From Bacteroidota bacterium (GTDB taxonomy: Bacteria > Bacteroidota > Bacteroidia > Chitinophagales > Chitinophagaceae), in assembly GCA_013285595.1 (NCBI GenBank), contig JABDHF010000015.1, positions 1-45,098 of the forward strand: 45,098 bases of DNA, given 5' to 3'. Position 1 is the first letter of the stretch, and every line of letters starts with the position of its first letter. A program made the translations under genes and the position numbers. Of the stretch, positions 27,382-36,864 are shown in pieces. Under the pieces are notes generated by a model, which made no database searches, had not been told where the DNA came from, and saw only the letters and a program-made list of their open reading frames with translations.

Positions 27382-27954
27382 ATGGAAAACTTATACATGT
27401 TCGCAATAATGCCACCCGAAAAGCTGGCAATTCGAATAGACGATGAACGAAAGAATTTTGCGGAGAAGTACAAAGCTATCAAGGCTTTAAAGCCACCTGT
27501 GCATATTACCCTTTATGAACCTTTTAAAGAAGATATAGAATTTGAAGAGCATATCATGGGCATAAACCCATGGGTAGAACGGCAAAAGCCTTTCCCGGTA
27601 GAGCTTAAGAACTATAACTTTTTCAGGCATTCTACCAGTCCGGTAATTTATATAGATGTGGTGAAGAATGAGGCATTAGGTGTACTACACCGCACATTTA
27701 TCGAGCAGCTAAAGAAATACCTGCCCATAGAGCGGAACGCCACCAAATATACGCCCCACATCACTATTGGCTACCGGGATATACCCGCAGCCATATTTCC
27801 GGAGATAATGCACGAATACTCCCCAAAGCGGTTCAGCGCATCTTTTGAGGTCAGTAGCATCTATCTATGGAAACACAATACCAAAAACTGGGAAATAAGG
27901 CAGGAGTTCAAAATGGGCGTAACACCACAACCTGTGCAGAATTCATTATTCTGA
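27382..27954 (+). CDS. 2H phosphoesterase / 2'-5' RNA ligase family protein
   Basis: A 190-residue cytoplasmic protein with the two H-x-T motifs that define the 2H superfamily: HITLYEPF (about 45) and HITIGYRD (about 130). In this superfamily the paired histidines act on 2',3'-cyclic phosphates or 2'-5' linkages in RNA or nucleotides. Length and motif spacing are normal. The substrate cannot be inferred. It converges with gluQRS, with only 3 nt between stop codons. Confidence 0.87.
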   Translation: MENLYMFAIMPPEKLAIRIDDERKNFAEKYKAIKALKPPVHITLYEPFKEDIEFEEHIMGINPWVERQKPFPVELKNYNFFRHSTSPVIYIDVVKNEALGVLHRTFIEQLKKYLPIERNATKYTPHITIGYRDIPAAIFPEIMHEYSPKRFSASFEVSSIYLWKHNTKNWEIRQEFKMGVTPQPVQNSLF

Positions 27955-27957
27955 TAA

Positions 27958-28854
27958 CTAAAAAAGAGCGGGCGCAGCAATAGAAGCAAGCTCCTGCCAG
28001 CTGTCAGCCGTAGCATCTGCATGTATCAACCTGGCGATCATTGTATAAATATCGGCTGGCTTTTTATGTTGCTTGCGTAGTTCCTGCACAGGCGTATCGT
28101 GGTCCGACTTCGATAGCTTTTTACCCTCCGCATTTACAAGCAGCGGATGATGGTAAAAAGTTGCATCCATAAAAGACCCTAACCCAAGAGCCCTTGCCAA
28201 ATACAACTGAGCCAGCGAAGAAGGCCACAGGTCTTCCCCACGAACCACGAGGTCTACGCCATAATACACATCATCAAGAACCGAGGTTAACTGATAGGCA
28301 GGCAGCCCGTCTTTTTTCCGCACCATAAAGTCATGCATAGGGGCGGGGAGTGCAGTCGTTACAGTCCCCGTCAGTGTTTTAACCTCAATTTCCTGAGCTT
28401 GCGCAGTATTTATCCGCCAGCTGGTATGCGGCGCGTCAAGCGATATGTGCTTATCCCTACAAGTGCCCTGGTACACACTATCAGCGCCCGCCGTCACCAC
28501 TTGAGTCCGCGTACAAGCGCAGGCAAACACTGCCCCTTTATCCCTGAGCTCTTGCAGTGCGTTCTTATATATATCCGTCCGGTGTACCTGTGAATATTCC
28601 GTCTCGTACTCGTGCATATTCTTCGGTCCCTCATGCCAGGGTATCTGCAGGAAATTAAGTGTATCAAAAATATCCTGTATATACAGCCTATTAGTGCGCT
28701 CCCTATCAAAGTCATCAATGCGCAGTAATATCTTAGCCTGTGTTTTTGCCGCAAGCGCAGCAGTCATGGCAAAGGAGAAAATGTTCCCCAGGTGCAGGAA
28801 CCCACTCGGGGTAGGCGCTATTCGGGTCTTTTTAAAAACAGGCAGTTGATCCAT
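27958..28854 (-). CDS. gluQ: Glutamyl-Q tRNA(Asp) synthetase (GluQRS)
   Basis: A 298-residue enzyme that activates glutamate and attaches it to queuosine in the anticodon of tRNA-Asp. It resembles the catalytic core of glutamyl-tRNA synthetase without the anticodon-binding domain. Visible features are the HIGH-type motif PSGFLHLGN (about 17-25), the zinc site C-x-C then Y-x3-C (FACACT, VYQGTC), RKKDGLPAYQLTSVLDD, and the KMSKS-type motif KKLSKS (about 245). Length matches the family. It is divergent from the MFS gene at 28946, with 91 nt between. Confidence 0.93.
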   Translation of the reverse strand: MDQLPVFKKTRIAPTPSGFLHLGNIFSFAMTAALAAKTQAKILLRIDDFDRERTNRLYIQDIFDTLNFLQIPWHEGPKNMHEYETEYSQVHRTDIYKNALQELRDKGAVFACACTRTQVVTAGADSVYQGTCRDKHISLDAPHTSWRINTAQAQEIEVKTLTGTVTTALPAPMHDFMVRKKDGLPAYQLTSVLDDVYYGVDLVVRGEDLWPSSLAQLYLARALGLGSFMDATFYHHPLLVNAEGKKLSKSDHDTPVQELRKQHKKPADIYTMIARLIHADATADSWQELASIAAPALF

Positions 28855-28945
28855 TTGCTCTTGCTACTCGTGTTATCTGTCTGTAAATTTATTGTTTTCT
28901 CTATTCCATTCTAATATTCCATACTTTTATTTGCATATTTGCTGC

Positions 28946-30286
28946 ATGGAAGCCGTTACCAATCATATTCCTAAAGTACAGTCGTCAAAGTCAGTGCATC
29001 GTGCATGGTCCATGTACGATTGGGCTAACTCTGCTTATAACCTCGTCATCACCTCTACTATTTTCCCTGCATATTATAATGCGGTAACTACAGTAAGTAA
29101 GAATGGAGAGGTTGTTTCAGACAAGGTATCGTTCTTCGGCCTTACTTTTAAAAATAGTACCCTGTTCGATTATTCTATCGCCACAGCCTACCTTATCATC
29201 GCCATCATTTCTCCTATTCTTTCGTCTATTGCAGATTATAAGGGCAATAAGAAAAGATTTATGCAGCTGTTTTGCTACATAGGTTCTATATCCTGCTGCT
29301 GCCTTTACTTTTTCACCGGCAAAACACTGGAATTAGGTATCATTTTCTCGGCACTGGCAGCGCTTGGTTACTGCGGCAGCCTTGTATTCTACAATGCCTA
29401 CCTCCCCGAAATTGCTATAGAAGAAGACCGCGACCGCGTAAGCGCCCAGGGCTTTGCCTACGGCTACATTGGCAGTGTTATATTGCAGCTTATTTGCTTT
29501 GTGTTCGTGCTCAAGCCAGCATGGTTTGGCATTACAGATAGTTCATTTGCTCCACGGCTGTCTTTCTTTTTGGTAGGTATATGGTGGGCAGCATTTGCAC
29601 AAGTTACCTTCCTCAAGCTACCCAAAGGCAAGCCCCTGGCCCAAAACCTGGAACACAGCCTGTTAGCTAATGGCTTTTTTGAACTTAAAAAAGTATGGAG
29701 CCAGATAAAGGCCCTGACGGTATTACGAACTTATCTCGTATCATTCTTTTTTTATAGTATGGGTGTGCAAACGGTAATGCTTGCAGCCGCGCTTTTTGGC
29801 AGCAAAGAGCTGAAGCTGGAAACCAGTCAATTGATAACGGTCATATTGGTAATACAAGTGGTAGCCATAGCCGGCGCCTACATAATGGCAAAACTGTCCG
29901 ACAGGTTTGGCAACCTGCAGGTGCTGTTATTCGTGGTTTTCATCTGGATACTTGTTTGCATAGCTGCCTATTTTACCCATACAGCCCTGCAATTTTATGG
30001 GGTAGCCGCAGTGGTAGGCCTAATCATGGGTGGCATACAATCGCTAAGCCGCTCCACCTATTCTAAACTAATGCCGCCCACCCACGACACCGCCTCCTTT
30101 TTTAGCTTTTACGATGTTACGGAGAAAGTCGCCATCGTCATAGGCATGATCTCATTCGGTTTTATCGACAGTATTATGAATATGCGTAGCGCCATTATAG
30201 CGCTTATCACTTTCTTTATATTAGGGGCATTGATTTTGTACATAGCAATAAGAAGACAGAAAGCAGAATTGGCGATGAGCAATTAA
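28946..30286 (+). CDS. MFS transporter of the UMF1 / Atg22-like family
   Basis: A 446-residue membrane protein with about 12 hydrophobic segments. The N-terminal MYDWANSAYNLVITSTIFPAYY and the later GGIQSLSRSTYSKLMPP with FFSFYDVTEKVA are hallmarks of the bacterial UMF1 family, related to fungal Atg22 vacuolar effluxers; the transported compound in bacteria is unknown. I chose ATG 28946 (MEAVTNH) rather than the upstream ATG at 28892, which would add an unlike stretch. Confidence 0.9.
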   Translation: MEAVTNHIPKVQSSKSVHRAWSMYDWANSAYNLVITSTIFPAYYNAVTTVSKNGEVVSDKVSFFGLTFKNSTLFDYSIATAYLIIAIISPILSSIADYKGNKKRFMQLFCYIGSISCCCLYFFTGKTLELGIIFSALAALGYCGSLVFYNAYLPEIAIEEDRDRVSAQGFAYGYIGSVILQLICFVFVLKPAWFGITDSSFAPRLSFFLVGIWWAAFAQVTFLKLPKGKPLAQNLEHSLLANGFFELKKVWSQIKALTVLRTYLVSFFFYSMGVQTVMLAAALFGSKELKLETSQLITVILVIQVVAIAGAYIMAKLSDRFGNLQVLLFVVFIWILVCIAAYFTHTALQFYGVAAVVGLIMGGIQSLSRSTYSKLMPPTHDTASFFSFYDVTEKVAIVIGMISFGFIDSIMNMRSAIIALITFFILGALILYIAIRRQKAELAMSN

Positions 30287-30319
30287 CTCAGGACTATCTA
30301 CTATCTACCAAAGACTTTC

Positions 30320-30327
30320 TATTTTTG
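30320..30327 (+). promoter_or_regulatory. Possible -7 promoter element of the hydrolase gene
   Basis: tatttttg fits TAnnTTTG and lies 15 nt before the ATG at 30343. No TTG at -33 was found, so support is weak. Confidence 0.3.
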
Positions 30328-30342
30328 ATTAAATAATTCGTG

Positions 30343-31209
30343 ATGAGGCTATACACAGTAAACGCAGGATATTTTAAGCTCGATGGTGGCGCCATGCATG
30401 GCGTAGTGCCTAAATCTATGTGGAACAAAGCAAACCCTGCCGATGAGAACAATATGTGCAACTGGGCCATGCGCTGCCTGCTGATAGAGCATGGCAATTA
30501 TAAAATACTGGTAGATAACGGCATGGGCAATAAACAGGACGAAAAGTTTTTCGGACATTACTATCCACATGGCGACGATACCATAGAAAAAGGACTGGCA
30601 AAGCACGGCTTTACCATGGATGATATTACCGACGTATTTCTCACACATCTGCATTTCGATCATTGCGGCGGCTCCATAGTGCGCGAAGGGGATAAACTGG
30701 TACCCGCATTTAAAAAAGCGCTGTATTGGAGCAATCACAAACACTGGCAGGCTGCCATTCAGCCTAACGAACGTGAAAAAGCATCGTTCCTTAAGGAAAA
30801 TATTTTACCCATAGAGCAGAGCGGCCAACTGCGGTTATTGGAAACAATGGAGAACGATGAGTGGCTGCAGGATATACGCATCCGGTACGTGAATGGCCAT
30901 ACAGAGTGCATGATGCTGCCACAGATAAAATATAATGGCGCCACCATCCTCTATTGTGCCGACCTCTTGCCAAGCGTAGCGCATATATCACTGCCATGGG
31001 TTATGGCCTACGACATGCGCCCTATGGATACACTACGCGAAAAAAACAAGCTGCTTACCGAAGCCGTGGCCAATAATTGGGTGCTGTTCTTCGAGCACGA
31101 TCCTAAAAACGAATGTTGCACCTTGCAGCAAACCGATAAAGGGATCAAGGTAAAAGAAACATTCCCCCTTAGCGAACTCGATAATAAGATTGCGCAGGCA
31201 AAGGCATGA
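30343..31209 (+). CDS. Metallo-beta-lactamase-fold hydrolase
   Basis: A 288-residue cytoplasmic metalloenzyme. The metal-binding set is present: THLHFDHCGG (H-x-H-x-D-H, about 103-112), NGHTE (about 185), YCADLLP (bridging D, about 208) and FFEHDP (final H, about 250). The N-terminal RLYTVNAGYFKLDGGAMHGVVPK is shared with a group of AttM/quorum-lactonase-like and arylsulfatase-like hydrolases in Bacteroidota. The substrate cannot be assigned. The GTG at 30340 sits directly before the ATG; I take the ATG. Confidence 0.9.
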   Translation: MRLYTVNAGYFKLDGGAMHGVVPKSMWNKANPADENNMCNWAMRCLLIEHGNYKILVDNGMGNKQDEKFFGHYYPHGDDTIEKGLAKHGFTMDDITDVFLTHLHFDHCGGSIVREGDKLVPAFKKALYWSNHKHWQAAIQPNEREKASFLKENILPIEQSGQLRLLETMENDEWLQDIRIRYVNGHTECMMLPQIKYNGATILYCADLLPSVAHISLPWVMAYDMRPMDTLREKNKLLTEAVANNWVLFFEHDPKNECCTLQQTDKGIKVKETFPLSELDNKIAQAKA

Positions 31210-31296
31210 ATGTCAGATAATATTACTGAGATAGCATCATCATAGAGCCGCCATGCTTTAGGTCTAACATTCCCTACGAATGTCATGGTATAATAT

Positions 31297-31363
31297 GATA
31301 TGCCCCGTAGGGGCTACCGCTTTGTAGAAATGACATTATCCTGGATATGCCCCGTAGGGGCTA
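31297..31363. repeat. REP-like palindromic repeat, two copies
   Basis: gatatgccccgtaggggcta occurs at 31297-31316 and 31344-31363 (period 47 nt). Each copy forms a gcccc-gta-ggggc hairpin. The spacer gtagaaatgacattatc resembles the sequence before the first copy, so a partial third unit is likely. It lies between the hydrolase and the convergent small exported gene. Confidence 0.65.
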
Positions 31364-31451
31364 ACCCAAACGCGACCCTAAACGTCAGACGAGAACTAGC
31401 CTTAGCACCTTAATGTGAAATTTTCTTGTGGCGGTTTTCAATGTGCAATAA

Positions 31452-31814
31452 CTACAAATGCACTACAAAAGCCTTCTGGCTTTTGTTTTTGTATACCAGC
31501 GTCACAAAGTACATTTCACCCTTTGGCAGCCGGTGCAGATCCATACTGTTATCGGCAGGGGTAACTCTTTTTTGGGTCATTACATTACCTGCGCCATCTG
31601 TAATTATCGCCCATGTAGCTTTTTTAAGGTCAGGCAACTCAGAAAATGCCACTCGTCGGTGTTCCACATTTATTTCAGTATTGGCAAATTCATTATCTTG
31701 CTGTATAGTATTATGCGCGCTATTATCCTCCCAGTTAGCCGCACTCGCAGTTGCCTGTGCTTTAACACCTGTAGCGCCTGCTAACAATAAGCAAGCTATT
31801 ATGATCTTTTTCAT
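31452..31814 (-). CDS. Small exported protein with T9SS-sorting-like C-terminal strand
   Basis: A 120-residue protein with a clear signal peptide (MKKIIIACLLLAGATGVKAQ). The rest holds ATWAIITDGAGNVMTQKRV, MDLHRLPKGEMYFVTLVYKNKSQKAFVVHL, whose spacing (gly-x-tyr-phe-val ... lys ... phe-val-val) resembles the last part of a T9SS type A sorting domain without the PNP motif. It may be a free-standing domain of that fold. I do not recognise a named family. Confidence 0.65.
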   Translation of the reverse strand: MKKIIIACLLLAGATGVKAQATASAANWEDNSAHNTIQQDNEFANTEINVEHRRVAFSELPDLKKATWAIITDGAGNVMTQKRVTPADNSMDLHRLPKGEMYFVTLVYKNKSQKAFVVHL

Positions 31815-32075
31815 GATATTTTTATTTAATACCCAAATGTATTTGAGCTAATATTGACGGGTGTAACGCCAAAAGCGGGATTTACCCATTATCACTCCAT
31901 ATCCAAGGGTGAAAAAAGGGGTAGATGACAATCTTAACTGCTAAAATTTATATGTATTAAAAACAGGCAGAACAAGTAATTTTACATCGGACAACGATCG
32001 TTATTTTGCCCTGGATACCCGACATTTTGTCTAAAAAGATCGGTTGGCAAAATAATTGCGTCTATTATAAACACT

Positions 32076-32684
32076 ATGTTTTTCAAAAAAAAGAAGATTA
32101 TGGATAATAATACAAACCTGGAGAATGAAAATGCCGACAACATGGCACAAAATGAAGAAATGGATGAAGCTTTGTCAAATGTATTAAACGCTGACGATAG
32201 CCGTAATGGTGGTGAGCTTTCTGAAAGTAATGACGAGGAAGTAGAAAAGTTGCAGGCAGAGGTTGCCGAGCTGAAAGATAAATACCTGAGGCAGGCGGCA
32301 GAGTTTGATAATTTCAGGCGGCGAAATGCGAAAGAGCGTGTAGAGCTGATACAAACCGCAGGCAAAGATACCATAGAGTCGTTACTTGTGGTGCTCGATG
32401 ATGTAGACCGCGCGAGCAAGACGCTGGAAAACATTACCGACCTCACCGTACTAAAAGAAGGTATTTCATTAGTATTCAATAAATTTAGAAATATTATGCA
32501 GCAAAAAGGCCTCCGCGCCATGGATGCTGTGAACGAAGAGTTTAACCCGGATCTGCACGAAGCCATCACAGAAATACCAGCGCCTACAGAAAAGATGAAG
32601 GGAAAAGTGATAGACGTAGTAGAAGCAGGTTACTATCTGAATGACAAGCTCATCAGGCATGCAAAAGTTGTTGTGGGTAAGTAG
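32076..32684 (+). CDS. grpE: GrpE nucleotide exchange factor
   Basis: A 202-residue co-chaperone that releases ADP from DnaK. An acidic, disordered N-terminus and a long coiled coil (about 45-100, EVEKLQAEVAELKDKYLRQAAEFDNFRRR) precede the conserved core (TIESLLVVLDDVDRA, EGISLVFNKF, FNPDLHEAI) and the C-terminal beta domain ending GYYLNDKLIRHAKVVVGK. An in-frame ATG at 32100 (MDNNTN) is an equally possible start and avoids the lysine run. It is followed by dnaJ 276 nt downstream; dnaK is not in the window. Confidence 0.95.
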   Translation: MFFKKKKIMDNNTNLENENADNMAQNEEMDEALSNVLNADDSRNGGELSESNDEEVEKLQAEVAELKDKYLRQAAEFDNFRRRNAKERVELIQTAGKDTIESLLVVLDDVDRASKTLENITDLTVLKEGISLVFNKFRNIMQQKGLRAMDAVNEEFNPDLHEAITEIPAPTEKMKGKVIDVVEAGYYLNDKLIRHAKVVVGK

Positions 32685-32737
32685 CAATTAATTTGTTAAA
32701 GTTATATGTAGCCTTAAAGGCAATGTCATTGAGTGGA

Positions 32738-32822
32738 AAAGTCCGAAGGACTTTAATATGAATAGCCACCGGTGAAACCGGTGGTAGGATAAAATTAAAA
32801 ACACCAACCCTGGATGGGGTTG
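32738..32822. repeat. REP-like triple-hairpin element between grpE and dnaJ
   Basis: Three hairpins follow one another: aaagtcc-gaa-ggacttt (32738-32754), ccaccggt-gaa-accggtgg (32766-32784) and caaccc-N6-gggttg (32805-32822). The first two share the gaa loop. Such triple palindromes with gtccgaaggac and ccggtgaaaccgg cores are, from memory, dispersed intergenic elements of Bacteroidota. The element could end or process the grpE-dnaJ transcript. Confidence 0.6.
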
Positions 32823-32960
32823 AACATAGTTTGGGTGGGTTAGTTTTAAATGATGACGTTGTCTGAAAGGGTGATATAGTTTGTCTTGAACGATTTGGTT
32901 ATTTGTGGGTCATAGGTTATTAATAAAATTAAATAGCCCCATTGAGGGTTTAAGGAATAT

Positions 32961-34130
32961 ATGTCAAAACGAGATTATTACGAAATACTGAGTGTTACCA
33001 AAACCTCGGCAGCAGATGAGATAAAAAAATCCTATCGCAAAATTGCCTTACAGTTCCATCCCGACCGTAACCCGGGAAATAAAGATGCCGAAGAGAAATT
33101 TAAAGAAGCCGCAGAGGCCTATGAGGTATTGAGCAACCCCGATAAGCGCGCGCAATACGACCGTTTTGGCCATGCAGGCGTGGGTGGCAATAGCGGCTTT
33201 GGCGGTGGCGGCCCAGGCGGCATGCGCATGGAAGATATTTTTCAGAACTTCGGAGATATTTTTGGCAACGACATGTTTGGCAGTGTGTTTGGCGGCGCTG
33301 GTGGTGGCGGCCGCAGGCAGGGTACACGTGGCGCTAACCTTAGGATAAAGCTGAAAATGGACTATGGCGAAATAGCCAATGGCGCCAATAAAAAGATAAA
33401 AGTAAAAAAGCATATCACATGCGTACAGTGCTCGGGCAATGGCGCTAAAGATAAAGGCTCTATACAAACCTGTGGCAGTTGCGGCGGCTCTGGCCAGGTG
33501 CGCAGGGTTACCAATACCTTCCTCGGCCAGATGCAAACAGTGACTACTTGCCCTACATGTAGCGGAGAGGGTAGCACAATAACCCAGAAATGCAGCAACT
33601 GTAAAGGCGAAGGCCGCGTATATGGCGAAGAAACACTAAGCCTGGACATACCTGCAGGCGTGCAGGACGGTATGCAGCTCAGCATGAGCGGTAGGGGCAA
33701 TGCCGGAGAGCGTGGCGGCCCTCCGGGAGATCTTTTACTGCTCGTGGAAGAGGAAAAACACGAATCCCTTTCCCGCCACGATCTCGATGTTATTTACCAG
33801 CTGCATATCTCGTTCCCTGAGGCTGTATTAGGCATGCAAACAGAAGTGCCTACCATCGATGGCAAAGCAAAAATAAAGGTACCCGCAGGCACACAAAGCG
33901 GCAAGATATTCAGGCTGAAAGGCAAAGGTTTCCCTGCATTTCAGTCATATGAAAAAGGCGATGAACTGGTAGAAGTAAACGTATGGTCGCCCCAAAACCT
34001 GACCAACGAAGAAAAGGACCTGCTGGAAAAACTAAAAAACTCCCCCAACTTCAAGCCAGGCCCTGAAGCCAAACAGGAGCGCGAAGAAAGAGGATTCTTT
34101 GACAAGATAAAAGACGTATTTGGGAGTTGA
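32961..34130 (+). CDS. dnaJ: Chaperone protein DnaJ
   Basis: A 389-residue type I Hsp40 that delivers substrates to DnaK and stimulates its ATPase. The domains are complete: the J domain with HPD (about 33-35), a glycine/phenylalanine-rich linker (about 75-120), four zinc-finger CxxCxGxG-type repeats ([32 protein letters not shown], about 154-220), and the C-terminal peptide-binding domains ([21 protein letters not shown]). The stop codon lies inside the stem of its terminator. Together with grpE it forms a heat-shock pair interrupted by a REP-like element. Confidence 0.98.
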   Translation: MSKRDYYEILSVTKTSAADEIKKSYRKIALQFHPDRNPGNKDAEEKFKEAAEAYEVLSNPDKRAQYDRFGHAGVGGNSGFGGGGPGGMRMEDIFQNFGDIFGNDMFGSVFGGAGGGGRRQGTRGANLRIKLKMDYGEIANGANKKIKVKKHITCVQCSGNGAKDKGSIQTCGSCGGSGQVRRVTNTFLGQMQTVTTCPTCSGEGSTITQKCSNCKGEGRVYGEETLSLDIPAGVQDGMQLSMSGRGNAGERGGPPGDLLLLVEEEKHESLSRHDLDVIYQLHISFPEAVLGMQTEVPTIDGKAKIKVPAGTQSGKIFRLKGKGFPAFQSYEKGDELVEVNVWSPQNLTNEEKDLLEKLKNSPNFKPGPEAKQEREERGFFDKIKDVFGS

Positions 34131-34149
34131 GCAATCAACTCCTTTTTTT
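34123..34149 (+). terminator. Intrinsic terminator overlapping the dnaJ stop codon
   Basis: ggagttga-gcaa-tcaactcc (8 bp perfect stem) is followed by seven T. The dnaJ TGA (34128-34130) forms the top of the left arm. Confidence 0.85.
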
Positions 34150-34285
34150 GTGAAAACATGCCATCTCCTCCCCGGTTTTGCATGTATACTATATTGTGAA
34201 ACATGTTGTTGTAAAGATATTTGGCACTCAGGCAGAGTAGGAGCTGGGGTGCTATTGGGATAATAGACAGAATGGTTAATAAGCG

Positions 34286-36055
34286 CTAAGCCGTGGGTAT
34301 GTGAATAGCTATGAATGTACCCTTACCGGCATCGGAAATTATGTCTACCGTGCCATTATGAAACTGCACGCGGGAATAGATGTTTTTCAGCCCCATGCCT
34401 TTATTTTTTAACCGCGTCATGTCAAAACCCTTACCATTATCTTCAATGGTTACAGATATGCCGTCTTCGTCCTTCAGTATCTGCACATCCATTTTCTTGG
34501 CTTTGGCGTGCTTTATAACATTACTGATGCTTTCCTGTATCACGCGATAAATAACCGACTCTATTTCGGGATTGATGCGCTCATCAAACCCCGTTATTTC
34601 CAGGTTTACAGCAAGCACATCATTGCTTGTTTTCAATGCCAGTTCTTCCACGGCAGCAGCCAGGCCGGTTTTCAGCAAAGCATTAGGCATCATCTGGTGC
34701 GATATAGAGCGCAGCTCATCATAGCTCTCTGCCATCAGCGATGCTATTTGTCCCGCTTGCACATCTGTCTGTTTATTGATACTTCTCGTAGTGAAATAGT
34801 TATTGAGGTTTAGCAGCGCCGCAGACAGCAACTGCCCCACGCCATCATGCAGGTCTGCAGCAATCCGTTTCCGTTCATTTTCCTCAGCATTAAATACCTC
34901 CCGCGCTATTTCCGATTGCTGCCTGTTGATCTCCACTTGCCGGGCAGACTGCGCCTTTAGCTTTCGCCAGTTATATACCAGGTAGACAATAATACCTGAA
35001 GCAACGAATAGGCCTATCACTATGAACAGGAGAAAACTACGTTGTTTCAGCTGCATTTGTTGAATAGTGGTTTGCTGGGCCAGGCCTCTTATTTGCTCCT
35101 CTTTCTTTTCGGTCTCGTATTTGGCATTTACTTCGGCCAACTGTTTTGTTTTCGTCTCATTATATATGCTGTCATTCAGCGCAGTAAACTTTTTGTAGTA
35201 CAGGAGCGCACGGACATGATCCCTACGGCCTTCATATATGGTTGCCAGCAACTGGTAGGCATATTTCGTTAGGTCTTTATAGTCTATCTCGGCAGTGATG
35301 CTCAGCGTTTTCCCTATGTAGTTGATGGCGCTGTCATATTGTTTTAAGCTATCGTAAGTCTCGGCTACATTTATGTACGCCATCGCAATATCTATTTTTT
35401 TGCCTACCCGCATTTTATATCCCAGCGCTTCTTCCTGGTAGCGTAGCGCTTTGCGCAGGTCATTTTTCCTGGCATACAGGCCGGCAATATTTTCCAGACT
35501 GTAAGCCTTGCCTAATAGAAAATTAGCTTTATCGTTATAATGCAGCGCTTGCTGATAAAAGTACATGGCCGAGTCGAATGATGCTCCACGCTCATACATT
35601 ATTCCCAGCCGGTTATAGCCGTCGGCAAGAGCTGTGTCATCTTTTAGCATCAACGCTATGCCCATCCCCTTTGTTAAATATTGCTTGCTTATACCGCCAT
35701 ATTTATTTGTGCCATACACTTGTGCTATTGCATAATCCAGGTATGCCGATTGTATTGTCGCAGGGTATTTCGCGGCATCTCGCGCCGCTTCCAGCAACAC
35801 CTTTACCGCAGTATCTGCCTGGCCGTTGAGGTAGTATTTTATTCCCAGGTATTTGCTCGCTTTTATCTCAGCATCAATATTCCCCTGCTTCACCGCCATT
35901 GCATAAACAGTATTGGCATAATATTCAAAGGAGTCGGAATTACTGTCGTAGGCGTTTTGCATAGCTGTCAGCAGGTGGCCGAGGTTGTTTTGTTCCTGTG
36001 CAAAACCTCGTTGCAGGCAGCAGATAAATAATATGCAAAATACCTTTCTCAGCAT
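34286..36055 (-). CDS. NarL-type sensor histidine kinase with TPR sensor domain
   Basis: A 589-residue kinase. A signal peptide (MLRKVFCILFICCLQRGFAQ) precedes TPR repeats (about 30-300, for example ADGYNRLGIMYERGASFDSAMYFYQQAL), one membrane helix (about 335-355, FLLFIVIGLFVASGIIVYLVY), a HisKA_3 dimerisation domain with ERKRIAADLHDGVGQ (phospho-acceptor near H403), and an HATPase domain (IQESISNVIKHAKA, DNGKGFD, GMGLKNIYSRV). The frame extends upstream to a TTG at 36079, but ATG 36055 opens the signal peptide. It is divergent from its likely partner, the LuxR-type regulator at 36180, across 124 nt. The signal is unknown. Confidence 0.93.
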   Translation of the reverse strand: MLRKVFCILFICCLQRGFAQEQNNLGHLLTAMQNAYDSNSDSFEYYANTVYAMAVKQGNIDAEIKASKYLGIKYYLNGQADTAVKVLLEAARDAAKYPATIQSAYLDYAIAQVYGTNKYGGISKQYLTKGMGIALMLKDDTALADGYNRLGIMYERGASFDSAMYFYQQALHYNDKANFLLGKAYSLENIAGLYARKNDLRKALRYQEEALGYKMRVGKKIDIAMAYINVAETYDSLKQYDSAINYIGKTLSITAEIDYKDLTKYAYQLLATIYEGRRDHVRALLYYKKFTALNDSIYNETKTKQLAEVNAKYETEKKEEQIRGLAQQTTIQQMQLKQRSFLLFIVIGLFVASGIIVYLVYNWRKLKAQSARQVEINRQQSEIAREVFNAEENERKRIAADLHDGVGQLLSAALLNLNNYFTTRSINKQTDVQAGQIASLMAESYDELRSISHQMMPNALLKTGLAAAVEELALKTSNDVLAVNLEITGFDERINPEIESVIYRVIQESISNVIKHAKAKKMDVQILKDEDGISVTIEDNGKGFDMTRLKNKGMGLKNIYSRVQFHNGTVDIISDAGKGTFIAIHIPTA

Positions 36056-36179
36056 TGCAGTTAAAATAGATAATAACAATTAAAAAAATAAATTATTAGC
36101 GCAAATAATATCTATACAGGGTGCTGTTTACGTAAGTTTTAATACCGTAATAGCGTATTTTTATTAGCTCAAAGATCAT

Positions 36180-36824
36180 ATGCAAACCCACAATAAAAGT
36201 ATCAGCCAGGTAAACGTATTGTTGGTAGATGATCATGCTATAGTTATGGATGGTATAGCATCCCTGTTATCTGCAAATCCCCGCTTTAATATCATTGGAA
36301 AAACAGGTAACGGCAAAGAGGCGCTGGACATTATTAATGGTGTCAAAACAGATGTGGTGATCACAGATTACTCCATGAAAGAAATGGATGGCTGCACACT
36401 CACCCGCAATATCAAAAGCCTGCACCCGGAAATAAAGGTCATCATGCTCAGCATGCACGATGAGCAGGCAATGGTATACAGCGTACTGCAGAGTGGGGTA
36501 GACAGCTACATTCTAAAAAAATACACCCACAACGAGCTGGAGACAGCTATAGATGTGGTAATGGAAGACGGCCAGTTCTGGAGCCCCGAAATAAACAAGA
36601 TAATGCTAGGCAAAATACTCCCCACCACCGCCAGCCAGATCACCACCAGGGAAATGGAAGTACTAAAGCTCCTTATCAATGAAATGAACAGCCGCGAGAT
36701 AGCCGAAAAGCTTTTCATCAGTGAACGTACCGTAGAAACCCACCGCAAAAACCTCTTCCGAAAAACCAATTCCACCAATATAGTAGGCTTGGTGAAATAT
36801 GCGCATGCGCATGGATTGGTATAA
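36180..36824 (+). CDS. NarL/FixJ-family (LuxR-type) response regulator
   Basis: A 214-residue regulator: an N-terminal receiver domain (LLVDDHAIV, phospho-acceptor D63 in VITDYSM, LKKYTH lysine) and a C-terminal GerE/LuxR helix-turn-helix (ITTREMEVLKLLINEMNSREIAEKLFISERTVETHRKNLFRK, about 152-200). These pair with HisKA_3 kinases such as the divergent one at 34286-36055, so the two form a two-component system controlling unknown targets. Confidence 0.95.
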   Translation: MQTHNKSISQVNVLLVDDHAIVMDGIASLLSANPRFNIIGKTGNGKEALDIINGVKTDVVITDYSMKEMDGCTLTRNIKSLHPEIKVIMLSMHDEQAMVYSVLQSGVDSYILKKYTHNELETAIDVVMEDGQFWSPEINKIMLGKILPTTASQITTREMEVLKLLINEMNSREIAEKLFISERTVETHRKNLFRKTNSTNIVGLVKYAHAHGLV

Positions 36825-36864
36825 AAACAGGCGGGCTTCGTCATGTAAGGGGCAGTTTTTTCGG

